DNA from: Oscillospiraceae bacterium
Lineage (GTDB): Bacteria > Bacillota > Clostridia > Oscillospirales > Ruminococcaceae
Direction of reading: 5' to 3'
Assembly: GCA_017405465.1 (NCBI GenBank)
Contig: JAFRAJ010000040.1
Coordinates: 1 to 56,559, forward strand
Length of the DNA: 56,559 nucleotides
Shown: piece after piece, positions 32,901-35,778 of the stretch
Layout of the letters: each line of letters starts with the position of its first letter
Position numbering within the stretch: the first letter of the stretch is position 1
Notes under the pieces: model-generated
What the model saw: only the letters and a program-made list of their open reading frames with translations
Told to the model about the DNA's origin: nothing
The model's database searches: none
Program-made: the position numbers and the translations under genes

Positions 32901-35673
32901 TGATGTCCTTGAGCATCGTCTTTACTGCTTCAAGGCCGCTTCCTGCTGTCATATCTTCGGCTGCGCCGCCTCCCTCAGCTACGGGAGGCATCGCGCTGGT
33001 GGCGACCGCAGAACCTGTGAGGTCAGCTGCAGATGTGAGGGTCACGTTGCCTCCGGCTTTGACGGAAGCCTTATCGGTGATCTTTACTCCGCCTTCCTGT
33101 ACGGCGGCTTCGATCGCGATGTAGGCGCTTATGTTGCCGTTCGCGCTGACTCCCCTGGATGCCTTGGCTTCGGCCCCTGTGACCGCCTTGGAACTGAGCT
33201 CCACGTCACCGGCCGCAGTGATCCTTGATTCACCGCCGACCGTTATGTGCGAATCGTTCACAGCCACTGCAAGAGACAGCGCTACGGGAAGAGTCCCTGT
33301 CGTCGCGAGGGTCTTGATGCCGACCGTCGACTCGGTGCTGGCTCTCACGTCAGCTCCTGATTCGATGACAGCGTCATTGATCTCCACTGCCGCTTCGGTG
33401 ACCGTCACGATGAAGGCAAGCGGTACGAACAGCTTCGCGAGGAACTCACTGGATACCTCAAGCAGCACGTTCGCTGCGGCGGAGATCACTGTGGACGCCT
33501 TTGAGACGATCTTTCCTGCGAGGCCGATGAAAGCCGTTCCGATCTTTACATTGAAGAAGTTTATATTGTCAGACAGAGCTCCGAGCAGATCCACCACATT
33601 CTTCGTCTGGTCGGTGGATGCTGACATCGTCACTGCGCCGGAACCTGCCGTGATCTCTGCTTTGTCTGTGACTTCGATCTCGGCTGCCGCCGTGAAATCG
33701 AACAGGCTGCCGGACAGAGCATCGCCCGCGATGCCTCCGGTCATCCCTCCGAGATCGAAGAGAGTGTCGTTGTCAGAAGCCCTGAACGTGACCGAAGCGG
33801 CGTTGATCTTTCCGTCCGCCTTGATCTTCGGGGAATCGACTGTGAGGTTGACTGTCGGAACATTTATATTTCCGAGCAGTACCGACGAACCGGTGATGAC
33901 GAGGTTCGTCAGAAGTACCGTGTACTGCGTCCAGTCAGCGGAAAGAGCCGTCTCTTTCCCGGAGACCGGATCTGTCTCTTTCCTGTACTTGTAGGTGTAG
34001 TTGGTGAATGACTTTATCTTTTCTCCGGCCAGACTGTCCAGTACGACCGTGGGTTTTCCTTCCAGTGTATCCTGCAGGAACTCAAATGATGTGACATTAA
34101 GGGTAAATGCGTCTTCCCTGCCAATGGGGACCATCCTTACGGATCCGGAGTAACTGTCGCCTGTCTTCTGCAGCGTGCCCGAGAGCGGATCCTTGTCGGA
34201 ACTGTTGAGCTGTCCGGTCATCATAAGCACATCGTATCCGGAACCGGCGACTATCTCAGCGGCAGAGTATCCGTTGCCGAGCGCAGCGTCTGCCGACACT
34301 GTATTGTCTCCGGCCCCGAGGTTCACTGTGAGAGATCCCTCGTAGGTCCTGTTTCCATCCTTGACCGAACGTTTGGCTTTCCCTGTTCCAGTAAGTGTGA
34401 CTCTGTCGTTTCCGTCTCCTGCCTTGATATCCGCTTTTGCAGCTCCTTCGTTGAGAGCGAACGTGATATCGTTGCCGCCTTCTCCCGCGTCGATGTCCGC
34501 CGAGGTGTAGGTGCCTGTCTGGGTTACTGTGACGGTGTCGTCGCCGTCACCCGCCTTTATATCTGCTTCCATGACTCCCGCGGTGTTGCTGAGAGACACT
34601 TTGTTGTCTCCCTTTCCCATATCCGCGTTGACGGTGTTGGTAAACCCTCCTCCCGAGCCGAGCTCTCCGTATCTGGTCTCGACGTTCAGGGTGTCGTCCC
34701 CCTCTCCGGCTTTCACGGTGAGGCTGTTGTCGTGATGATCCATGGTGACGTCAACGCCGTCGTCGCCGGCGGTGCCGTATACCGTCACCTCTGCGCCGTT
34801 CTCTATCTTGACCTTGTAGTCCAGCGACAGATAGATGCCGGCGAGCACCACGTTGATGCCGTCGATATTTATGTTGCCTGTGACCTTGACGGAAGGTTCT
34901 GCTTTCTCATTGAGAGAAGTCTTGTCTATCAGTTCGCCTTCCTTCGGTTCTGTATACGAACCGGCTCCCAGGATATACAGGACAAGATCGTCGCTGACGG
35001 TATCCAGGGGAGCCGCTTTTATATCTATATCTCCGTTGTATGTTCCGGCTGCCACGGTGATAGCTATGGCAGTCGTGTCTTCTGTGGCTTTCTCCAGCGC
35101 GTCCCTCACAGCCTTCTCGATCGCGCTCTCGGACTTTGTGACCGTCTTCTTTGTGATGGTCACCTGGGGTTTCTGAGGTTCAGTAGATCCTTCCGGTGCT
35201 TCGGGAGTCACAGGTTCAGATGCTTCCACGGTGACTTCCACGTCCGTCTTATTGACCTTCGCCTGGCTGTTCTTGTCCAGATGCTCTCCGGTATCAGTAA
35301 GGGTATAATCGGTGCTCTCCGGTTCAAGTCCGTAGATCTTGTCCTGCGGAGCGGTTTCGGATGTGTCCTCTGTCACATATGTCTCAGTAATCGTCACCGA
35401 AGGAGCGTCATTGGTGAACGAGTCCTGATCATCCGCAACAGTGTTGACAGGTTCTCCTGAGGTCTCTTCCACTACCTCAGCGACCGTGGCGGTACCCGGA
35501 GCAGTCTCCAGCGCTACAGTCTCTGTTTCCTGTTCTTCCGTGCCCTCTGCCATTACAGCAGGGGCGTTCATGAAGAATACCAGTATCATGACAAGCAGCA
35601 AGGCCAACAGCCCTTTTGCTGCATTTCCTTTCACAGTTCTGGATCTTTGCGTGCGATCGCCGTTCGCTGACAT
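5638..35673 (-). CDS. giant secreted, membrane-anchored repeat protein (10,011 residues)
   Basis: A single uninterrupted frame of 30,036 bases. Residues 1-42 are a Sec signal peptide (basic start, then GLLALLLVMILVFF, cleavage after AVMA). Then come: a Thr/Glu/Pro-rich stretch to about 190; a beta-helix-like start; degenerate RTX-type calcium repeats at about 300-480; bacterial Ig/InlB-like repeat modules at about 950-1970 and 2830-3130; a helical insert at about 2411-2717; a very long array of Gly/Ala/Val repeats to about 6900, interrupted by charged linkers; mixed beta modules to about 8400; then repeats with an IGTxxxPL signature, a second helical insert (about 8761-8995) and a coiled coil (about 9412-9607). 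It ends with three hydrophobic helices from about 9914 and no LPXTG motif. The repeat style recalls LktA-type giant adhesins. I infer a fibrous surface adhesin or interaction protein of roughly 1 MDa. AAAAGGAG precedes the ATG. Confidence 0.9.
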   Translation of the reverse strand: MSANGDRTQRSRTVKGNAAKGLLALLLVMILVFFMNAPAVMAEGTEEQETETVALETAPGTATVAEVVEETSGEPVNTVADDQDSFTNDAPSVTITETYVTEDTSETAPQDKIYGLEPESTDYTLTDTGEHLDKNSQAKVNKTDVEVTVEASEPVTPEAPEGSTEPQKPQVTITKKTVTKSESAIEKAVRDALEKATEDTTAIAITVAAGTYNGDIDIKAAPLDTVSDDLVLYILGAGSYTEPKEGELIDKTSLNEKAEPSVKVTGNINIDGINVVLAGIYLSLDYKVKIENGAEVTVYGTAGDDGVDVTMDHHDNSLTVKAGEGDDTLNVETRYGELGSGGGFTNTVNADMGKGDNKVSLSNTAGVMEADIKAGDGDDTVTVTQTGTYTSADIDAGEGGNDITFALNEGAAKADIKAGDGNDRVTLTGTGKAKRSVKDGNRTYEGSLTVNLGAGDNTVSADAALGNGYSAAEIVAGSGYDVLMMTGQLNSSDKDPLSGTLQKTGDSYSGSVRMVPIGREDAFTLNVTSFEFLQDTLEGKPTVVLDSLAGEKIKSFTNYTYKYRKETDPVSGKETALSADWTQYTVLLTNLVITGSSVLLGNINVPTVNLTVDSPKIKADGKINAASVTFRASDNDTLFDLGGMTGGIAGDALSGSLFDFTAAAEIEVTDKAEITAGSGAVTMSASTDQTKNVVDLLGALSDNINFFNVKIGTAFIGLAGKIVSKASTVISAAANVLLEVSSEFLAKLFVPLAFIVTVTEAAVEINDAVIESGADVRASTESTVGIKTLATTGTLPVALSLAVAVNDSHITVGGESRITAAGDVELSSKAVTGAEAKASRGVSANGNISAYIAIEAAVQEGGVKITDKASVKAGGNVTLTSAADLTGSAVATSAMPPVAEGGGAAEDMTAGSGLEAVKTMLKDISLKIFQDTGSRLAARINGVAQHIAGKAYRVTVKETENGSVTAPPSANGHEPCLDENFKQGVQYFKYEDGKYVQDLNVTAGQPIPKNVAYYTLSDPVKLTVKPDAGYTVDRVIISYLPKGASEYKSVDSLLANNDLALRKMEDGSYVFRMPECDVTVTVKFREGAHTDPDTDQETDAGLNDLFNEATEGAQEQEEEKDSESADAVPVAVRYQDIFTPITGEPTGEYYKKASETADRYIKVTDGEHADGTTYYTRASAFVLTDDKKKEDGTEYYMRLATGTYEKREIAGEDIPADTYYERQGAILCQVAKAEAGQEFTVTVNPAAGKTMTGLYAVYQTPYSPAEEEKAIKEVDYYALVDGKYTIQAIGIGAPLPKDVTYYTKDDSKMRTVTDEIRKGEDGSYRYTVPAGVNADGIKLNATFGDRTGVTGSGSEQGTTPNAATAQSSGALAGGVNLNNNDAVIDTTGKVEAGGSVKVEATGSAKSEVKADGTAVGREAAASQTAGPNASSVPGGDASATAAQAIVPYTVYLEPSKGAALKQVPGGDASKGIFVLKVVSPTNNFSNDDGKVTFTYTDENGAVQTGKAVLDTAKGTYVVDLSGLKIKSGTQVNIKLAAFTTGMEVAGEYLIANSVGIERTLNGSITHTSGKAGSAVYAFTVTPSTGYTADAGTEGEGGTAASPYLTYIKVNKTASGETEETVKIALSKDTKGNYFFKTADLAGIKSGSAITVGAVFVANSHNVTSKVTQGGTETTSAGSVEFKPETVSQMPTETAPASAIEAETVQFKFNADNSVSGQLINVSVRYTADGKETVKTLEKEDAAEWYSFEMPDADVEISVDFFNQIQTIVLDETSEGVAGNVKISHTKASAGETVTLSLTAEGTAAGYKITGAELMLVNDEGGDVFTTPVSIMPGADGTVSFRIERRYLYQDTQYKFDTTPYKFSFKPTVTQKAVTVKAATYANGQIALVSERADSGETVSFTITPKSGYKIKNGSVEVAITSEASTQIVKATGTGTAFTAKLPAGLAAGSTAEVRASFTPGVQPGAGSGAGGRSTVSAGVSVAVGVVKNTINASVENALVKAGGITVSASSETTGTVDALAGYSSGDIGIGGAVAVNVGKAKTYAKICDTATLELSGGALGASASSETKFATKGDAQGKETSKSAGVGAGIAVQVTGVETIAEIEDGTKVTLSGPLTSVDFSASSKDNQTVSAAAGSAGGISITPVLSLLVTGTETRAHIGKIGSIIDCTGDINIAASSDITRSLTADASASGGSVAVGGSFAISVLKDITNAKLSNSVKTGNLCVMTKARNRTTSNSKASANGAASSGSSSDSGSSDPDPDGKQKSGADKQADGMLGGAGKLSSHVNAGGTDPSSVRGSANGRQGASTSEGSIDVAAAFTLNIQNTDVKAEIEPGLGITAKAGSDGDGGEVKVQSLAKNEALITANGSASNGKIGVGVAVSINIVNYENIAVIGDSAVDCVTLIVEAGMIKADKGEDSGDSSAPDTQYGWLMDLLYKAVQDLVSEIANAVGFADIFGAEAQKVIAGMITEAVDQAKDALLKGTGFEQLLESNPYEKVKENLKNFVNMFLSIPDKLKSTVDSLLGEPGPDVQTRIKNVLLSYLKTEAWPVVQDAILANIVQVVRPMLGEFLNPTAPGQDIPEDSQLGQRLKEAFIGENGILIAARNKIVDDLIAKINEVAKEYGITVPGREEMSAEAIKKAVTDSLKNIALKVGGTLTSGICDINTFKNFLKSGDIPAKLKENLLEALKKAGKALTNAAIDELTGLLGVKVAVEDVPDSHTFTTDAIAGAGGAQAAVAGSVAIAVIHGTVSAAIAGTNASSTRFVMVSGDLSVKAEGNQIEKTTASAAEDSKGKANANLNAGQGTGVAGANGEAATPPSVIKPSEISNANITISAGGKAEVEEREVTLVPDQGMKLRKVTVTYENKDGVKTTVEVPIFSDNKFTVPQIDSEGTEVTITLAGRAVKVKAGSTLEYRVIFVSEDVKTVKDVDLVTEGEGTGELTAGNPQGSVSDGMTEQFYYLKAKPGTGFELEDSMVLFTYIGADGKSATADWFTKDLLSENGYQFSIMRKKQDDGSWKSTLYINRGKKEVEIKDGSVVTAQLTFISKLTLTVKTTRKSGRVDKTEQLDIVKKEQNSDKSWTVTYEDAVTESQKKIVKGTVKLLNVTAAKDGAEPRAVYEDRIAVVVNPAAGYKLSKIYFKYKVNGADQTQDIVTTDSSMIDPDGGTTYLFYLPEASTEIFVFFEADPNPAPQQETQAKNQSGKTIGAGAGFAMTYTDLDVISMIGENRTVTAGTADIRADSIHSTQTAGVAGTDPLATASNGVQSQTKKDVSLDASVAVTVINDTVKTIIGKNAKVTVTGENLVAVDPEDPHTDFVSFNQSAYQEGNAVTKASSFAAGKSTAVGAAVTVNITSSNVQAILEGTVDTAGSANLSAATHNRDDSEALATAMGADLDRYMNKFASGVQTTEDTAKQLLSGEFFGSSGGNNNQSDGKKGAGTRDGKDEQKDDKKPNDTQQRIMDTLSENKNGDDSSTDPDKKANLSSNALRTQAVKGESTDKAADTANLGIDEANKNKGSSGSGAKTRAGGSDNNNNNSPENQQMSQTDSKQSQSFQVAAAVGLNITKHIANTELTGSLKAGGNITIASENRGNFLTKGTGIAMSLAQNSNSIAAGVSVSVDKNEATVKITGSVISKADKDGKRGDIDITANMTQNMDGKYKGLLAAQSLAGAVSGQGKVSIAGSVSVVVDDAKTKVEIVSGKAAPSVIEGGRITIEAKDKTKLAIRAGGISVSKGSNVGVGVAFAMIYANDIIDISIGDYAQITGTSIVINAEKSRVDFSDFESAIDLTTFITDTSDLDPADKDKAQKGFINLDKDKNDPNASYTVDINVTTENALGLVDALNVLSSQNYYAEAIAGSIMGTGSGADQSKLNIAGSAAVVVFRNKVSATVGENALIRAAGCTYRIYEDSEGKLYYVLDDTVYSEAENGTLQKEGFSAATFGAKKEDEQKEIEGAMYDVYVAGSRTFYVYRNRVWEMVDGKKQRSDVTMAIINGTATDRTSDRGMMLRADDEANIRIISGSLSVAPSKFGVGLTVAWLDNGDTVETGIGSSSDVKVSKGGFLQHAGAKTNTMVLTVAASIATGAQSKLTAGGALNVVDSESTVTTEVGSGTVIKTGGDLTVESSTQNTTVLISLSAAGGSSKVAVGGTIAVVLDKAKAETEIGEKASLISDHSSVTVKAVNFEKLINVLAAASAAPAGDAVVAGTVGVLISSTDASVNVGNGASITAAKDVNVLTDTESMLVTAACSVSLGGTKLGAGATVIVNAVHRTASVTIGKSVVTAYTGNVFIGSAGKDTNIIIGLAAAAATGNALAGTIPVFVSDAKITAEVKDGAKLTAGDSVGVVSSGDDKLYILGGGLSVGTGTVGVGATIGVAVLSRTVSATVGQNVTITAQARSGGNGIYTKHNRKTRRGVIIEAAGNDTTVMAAVAAAGTTGTAAVAGTVVTLVISNTSKAEVGEKTVITYNEKDEDGEGDAEVAASDESVVFGFAGSLSAAGTVGVGATVSVLVFSKTVEAINKAKTTKARGTVSIHADDVSKLILLAIGFGAAGTVGVAGDVNAMVFSDTVRAGLGGTVTAGKGIEVKADSDSLLVNVAAGVAAGGTAGVSAVVLVTYFEGTTEAKVYDSAQLFTTGNSTGNVTIYAQSKETVSADGAGAALGGTAGVGGTVDVIVTKLHTSAVTGTKVKVDAKGDFSITATDTYGLIAIVATVALGGTAGVGVTALVSVSLGDVKASVGEDNDIDAANVTVAAENNRDLVSADGTVAVGGEAGVGATVTVIIAGAKMSQDAHDTLYGSKTIDGLSYNVYKYKTSKVDTTLYERGGDYYWYAYNEETKEYEFVLYSEEVDEDCLSGTGMDPQKQVGYAFMKGGNAAKANEPDKNEMGAALEGDGQHPGDADYSEYGQGGKTDDTKPGETLYIFNNSKNEYYKYPSKPTEDEKKQQKYRYDKDTDSYVAVNESYSSAAFDSTADGEAGRSSFSAAEISVEKTGTDGKPVTKTFKDAVSATVANGTTIDADGNITVSAGDVINALIISGTAAASGAAGVGVGVTVAVLRSNVVAKVDDGATLTAGGAIKVEAKSGSLPKNTKDAIGSLPGSSENNPVNTKSASEQSSEADRKAGTGKDETSSTIRLISVTAAGGIAGVAVSCAVLMVYSDVTAEMAGDITSAGSLSVSSGMDFGKVMAVNVGVAAGVAAVNASYTMAYFAGTSKAGISGDTRVWNVGSQIDVSNTGTTNAVTAAAAIAGGAAAVNAAVALAVNRTSVRTYIGQDVRIGSDKDSMTYPDIKVYHDYTAEAKSLIISVSAGALAVGATAAVAINKLDALSFVGTDPGKTEGAVKGSIQAGSLTIEGKAAGDTSVTGIGVSAGGVAVNAAVALAIGNANNIALLNRMPVTLSRQLALGTSYKGEVETLVVSLAAGGVAVGATVAVAIAGSISRAKADLGANDITVGSIMIDAGTENAPNNSDARVLAVTVGAGGAAVNVNVGLALNKAENTAEVTGTGKISITGYRARTESGTVVRNLISVKAYGRGRSNVALYSVAIGGAEVNACIAVAGLKNTQTASAGVGSVAGSTATQITVMSVQTEQQGKRTSYKFTSDTGLKDQPTATHTVSFTDAMANAYIFAAGAGIAGANVSAATALCDSSNTVLFSAGTVTAGDVTVQGGGLSSAAVKIDNVCAGLLTIGVLMGFSYAAGTFSTEAKVNDGTKWTIGDLTVSNDYDSVATSTVTPAAGGVHASKVDIGLNTAFAINSTQALGGISGKGTIEAGEVKVTSEGNSHSTAQVIPPVLSISEITIAANVSFAFNRTSQKIHCNDVDLTAASLEVTSNLNKKDTDKDAGAAAKVGGAYSGKGVKFSMLTIQANAAYADFRADNMATGTGLSLDITGDVTFSTDSTSAACTAVVLDSEMNLLSASLTMVASFADGHFRSSLKTDKKKLKAKNIYVTTEYRMKADAESAIASKGVSANAVKLGVNLAFAEASATAEAELEGTEGDSEAAAGTKKNGSFVSDGTVSVTVNGTGTAVAGFASPLAEINGIKIAVNVVMADITGTQTASVKKIKVAGKDMTVSSKFNDTAGYDGLWAADATQTVGGEPGSKGFSLSINALDIHANTARARANIGSYAVADAVSFNMAGDIIISSTGRALARAAVENTKIGLDLKLLGFGLMIVDAAADAVFSAEMKNISGTVGGKSLTVKSEYTANAFAETGQPNGGIKVSLGELNINVATAKVGTNGIAKVSGSGKTDLDGEAEITVSGSVNANAGILEGITVSASKVAVNHTTSNLCANNQASMELAGESAAGGLSVTSKLTKANSTSVTGSSTGGSLAASGADLNVFNLTVNIAKADSATKNTALIKNGTWTIKTRKQGIGSGNVSVEASAPAVADAQAVTKLIVGLVALGGLDAESRTKDYAEASVENAVITLSGDITVNGSLTTKSTANAQMGGFIGGGNNSKSIAESYVGYDRIVNDEVETYEPQTVLAGITGGSVTADGNVTVSAVNTGEAEANVEAGTVLSGVSIEKTKMPTRSLYSTDSSVTGGTVVKAGKDIKITTTDSQSAKSVADSMSIGFGVNSSDTKGSNYVATDSTLNIDAGLYAGKGIEARMDSDAQMTSKTLAVGGGFFDVKEVDASNILTRHAVMTVSGNSKLYADFGDLDLLVNTGVKDNIVTAAKTSGGGAVSTGQVSVTVSVESHADITIGSGAELFDRFNTVTIRTDSSVNQLTVNNSVDCSGLGTEAKGTTKMEKLDFRSAITVGEDKSDKRVRIEGRKIYIQSAMSEIGINVSTYSKGSALIATDITANNIMTLGLTAETSVIGTDMIGHDGAMVTASTSPAYRSRNIDIFSRTQLNAAGKSYARSNPTINAGSVLNMSGNTYTGNDFLATTYSLERDRVRNGVKSGGFAIQYKDDKTYALNVTGKSEIDGLILYLGDAAGGIFIDIYEAENGKTAVREVGVRKEEQIWSFESGAIRFRNIYNFLPGNASLYGSSKDGVFLPDPESVRTGQKKPDISNITVYDQSVIPTVTITNSTETDIILGEVTFRNTGFVNPRLFINGKRRSVEPEHTRWLPLMKVQNSGSADVTVTKLIPAFNGTAEFIWKGKTGGMLLSVADVNVITMGKNKTETVRPLWAHILTVKGAAGVGKTENGTVMPFYAWIFAGDESGRVNVEAAGDIWLDITPIQPVTVEALDDVHIKAAEVPDGTVDIENLTSRTGSVDLTLETGFNVFMLPDADTITIPTPGTLEYADTVPTYEVKVTGENGYTINGIDMLEYYMIGYDPVTGLYKYLLPNGTIFFLDSEGKVTRIEEGGTAAAVGDYKFNYEKGKLVSLTLQEGVTVDLIGGTLTVEQDVFFEVLSEAVSAKWLVTNGLFNNEKGIVIRTTKIEGKDRTEIDYKISSIGTWSGYEWWCLDGLVPGTKKGEVLDPEEDCFLIAYDEKNNIVRFFNASAAQNQKSSSYDDMFENLKIEGGSVATNGNHYLVNRNEWEAFWAYNNYFEDNAVLIVNTGVTNNTSVFTVSGFLGTKWEIRITYNHVSGRSTYAYREKPSENYTSLSVMDTVFGTTVKTESADGLTGIYKDLWGFYWDDQYVKEALKKGAKVISILIGGIPQTVYDEIDANENDGGYTMDMLRHRAFHGYYYQPKTFYPDTRYMNITYLKLSECSASLTSEGFTTDTYYLTTDDEGNERHVYAVVDEKTGQVTGYEERWEDNNGKHTAKVEISGRTETVSGTGIYRLTSDSETPAAFMLSESDPGTGGFRFSWSKDLIPVSENSTVYEVNYLYLDANGDVLGSAEDYGVQVTTDSKGKILSVKVVRHEVGSHIELTDSELTVRQERILWEGTPGDAVLVTGWTDYTVYGYDPDQIVMMNWYDGGDSDKRMEASVRGITECYEFIVSGHGSNVGDGNVGTYDASYKLWVYERSSDGSCLVLKEQNGVFTMQTGYFTENIYYFEKDKDIWQTEEVTDAAAEGSSKVSGTVYTNGSEKFLLGSDGKVYIPKDDIWLLAEGLTLTASDFNTAEGKEIIYADADSKDILYVKADEYKKLVSRTAEVIACYTRNSEGILTATRFRMKKPYIDESDTTAGTYNVIWDDGEPSDVAEDLKISEITVKNSESTYRIKYSRTGSGLAQYGKIDFTKKTSTMIKGGTENAVYVLRFSQIGEDETPKMLFLGKIEGIGLNTVTLPLKSYDIKVTETINKSYRITDTLYVSDITAGKVRGALVIQINPAEKFSSRYDSKVYISNRVTANSLNGGANSPVITILKGQPLMRELRTDHIATDVNGNYWYFYIDKEGDYQWSASPISEADVHVDKTTGTGYVDYTYGSNKIHYLEMYYGASIYEDNSSIKVLYYRVPVFTSGKLSYVIVGADGSLQQESEDSATMKMKADTDGTKFNIGLISAAQGDVTIRMTDPQGSILDGDKGKDDTDIYAPEGTVTIISASAGQIGTDKNPLEITAKIIDTHEFKNTETVSTETHVYIDKRDVLYNRNIIVDGVVWDVKTFDGSIVFADSADAEKGKYDLTVINGGTAKLATNKIVDREGNVSDNDAAANEGRILIRNVSVYGTGGASSTFTADAEGDVAINDLDADGAQVTVMSRDGSFSAVRMNASNSSVGVNAAAEGEIHEIRAYRSSFSAAAGGDLRFDDAIARGSDLTLSAGGVLGMRADGGMDCSEYGQHAFIQIDEDDTAAVSSISLTGKGSIGERDCTLIVDIPESITLKIPETGDLFLESLELMPQKKNSRGEFETIRITQNDPMFGPDRVIHPDNPKINEFTGTEVESREEISGDYLAHIIDEIHAQALPFTTTEEFAAVIIEKKGSEWASVIDAEEIKKILADMQNNTELTAFVTEEMIAEILTGLRTDEETASGADKALAGWLISSTEDHPELKERLESGDILTDEEVLSIVSAYQPESDEEKEAWRNIRIESIIAAKDEDGGNAGTDALWDAITAAENDETRAALLTMLLEQQVTEGSAIKAISDITALIESLLTEEELAALKQASMDEAEMPAEAEAGYDDAEPKKISVEIGKATGSANVYSDGAISIRVTGDSDLSAEYIRSERGDVSIDVLNGSLTGTGSGTENILGADVRLTASGNIGAESKALDLQQRDNGPAVVVNLKDTDENGKSTGIISMDENGNWMYGVTLAYSWVRKDVEDAVMRLDAASDNGSITVNETVGGTGIGKVSAAQNVSITTDGDLTDVLTEEEKSAGADNIISGNNAVISVPNGAAGTEEDPIEVNIGGHMTADTRDDIHVTSGEDLSITADTQDGTVTVRTDGDLVLDNTADAAHGTGDITVYAKAGGSAKVTIAGNIGGSDIEAENDALVISGGDVKDTDVTAGGTAAVEADGSILAENGSTLISGDDVRVIADADADGEGTVGTEERPLRVDTAAGDTGKGSLTASGAEAFIEEMSGDLVIDSVAATGGKAVITAPGDITDKDLSSKFEEAEKAQKEASDADNIASRAEDRAEILDGHATELEAKADDAEEKAAEAAEKAKEAREKAKESAKAVTETEGNIFEIEKEIARTMADPDMTEEEKAEKTEKLEKQKDELTRGLADKIKAAGEAEAEAAKLEETATALKETADAARTEANEARNAADEAYADASQKRIEADAAQQKADELLRKAQENDPSVKTAGDLILHAGGDVGKEDNALDLDVEGRLYAGAPGNVFVTNAGDLKIADLDADGNADSGRTVSLTADGDISSDTVIRADKADINTLSEGSAGTAERPLRLDVAELEGSIAGDAVIVNRGDLKVNDLSAGRKLDLTASGSITAGDTQPGTANITAEKTVIRAGGDVGTRDEPLVTDTAKLSVSAEDIFIRSITNLEIENITGADVVIDIDGKTTAGQDPVNITADDLELTSFGSIGTEQHPLVVLVSGRTVISNTYGDQYVNNIYTAPHHYSGPEEQEETDTGWLKAVRGARPEWPKGSGGKKDEDEEAQWALTSLILTVINILMAIVLLWVYFRKKRRNEADTADLIEPAALVPAAASLTMFLMKNDFSGKMTAADGTTALILLFFSVEAAIMYFALRYRQQNED
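6852..7436 (-). other. coiled-coil segment of the giant protein
   Basis: Residues about 9412-9607 are almost free of glycine and proline and rich in Ala, Glu and Lys with heptad spacing (for example EEKAAEAAEKAKEAREKAKE). It should form one or two long helices set between beta-solenoid blocks, possibly a stalk or trimerisation element. Confidence 0.75.
8690..9390 (-). other. second helical insert of the giant protein
   Basis: Residues about 8761-8995 lack the Gly/Val/Thr repeat texture and read as short amphipathic helices (EEIKKILADMQNN, EEMIAEILTGLR, EEELAALKQASMDEAEM). It interrupts the beta-repeat region. Function unknown. Confidence 0.55.
15000..29760 (-). repeat. Gly/Ala/Val repeat array of the giant protein
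   Basis: About residues 1970-6890 are mostly degenerate repeats of roughly 40-70 residues. Each has a hydrophobic strand with a small-residue core (AAGGTAGVGVTALVSV, AGGAAVNAAVALAV), a short polar turn, then A-x-G or I-x-A with V-x-V strands. The copies differ strongly from each other, so the array is old and under selection. The same texture occurs in LktA-type adhesins. Interruptions are a helical insert near 27520-28440, Asn/Asp/Lys-rich linkers near 25010-25420 and a Tyr-rich segment near 20820-21330. Confidence 0.75.
27520..28440 (-). other. first helical insert of the giant protein
   Basis: Residues about 2411-2717 form a roughly 300-residue helical domain (LMDLLYKAVQDLVSEIANAV, EKVKENLKNFVNMFL, KLKENLLEALKKAGKALTNA) inserted into the beta-repeat array. 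It looks globular. I cannot match it to a family. Confidence 0.6.
34220..34770 (-). repeat. RTX-like calcium-binding repeats of the giant protein
   Basis: Residues about 300-480 contain repeated motifs of the GGxGxDxUx type: KAGEGDDTLNV, KAGDGDDTVTV, DAGEGGNDITF, KAGDGNDRVTL, NLGAGDNTVSA and DMGKGDNKVSL. They are spaced about 20-25 residues apart instead of nine, but the acidic turns suit calcium-dependent folding outside the cell. Confidence 0.65.
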
Positions 35674-35734
35674 AACGCGCTCCTTTTGGCCGTCCGGCCT
35701 TCTGTTATGTTATCTGCCCCTTCCGGGGAGCTGT

Positions 35735-35767
35735 CTTTATTTATATAGTAAGGAACCTGCCGTTCCT
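35735..35767 (-). promoter_or_regulatory. candidate promoter and inverted repeat upstream of the giant gene
   Basis: In the 105-base gap before the giant gene the minus strand reads AGGAAC-ggcag-GTTCCT (35751-35767), then TATATAAAT. GGAAC is the usual -35 core of ECF sigma factors, and a TATAAA-like box follows about 17 bases later. The repeat could instead be a repressor site over a housekeeping promoter. Confidence 0.35.
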
Positions 35768-35778
35768 CTTCTCATCGT

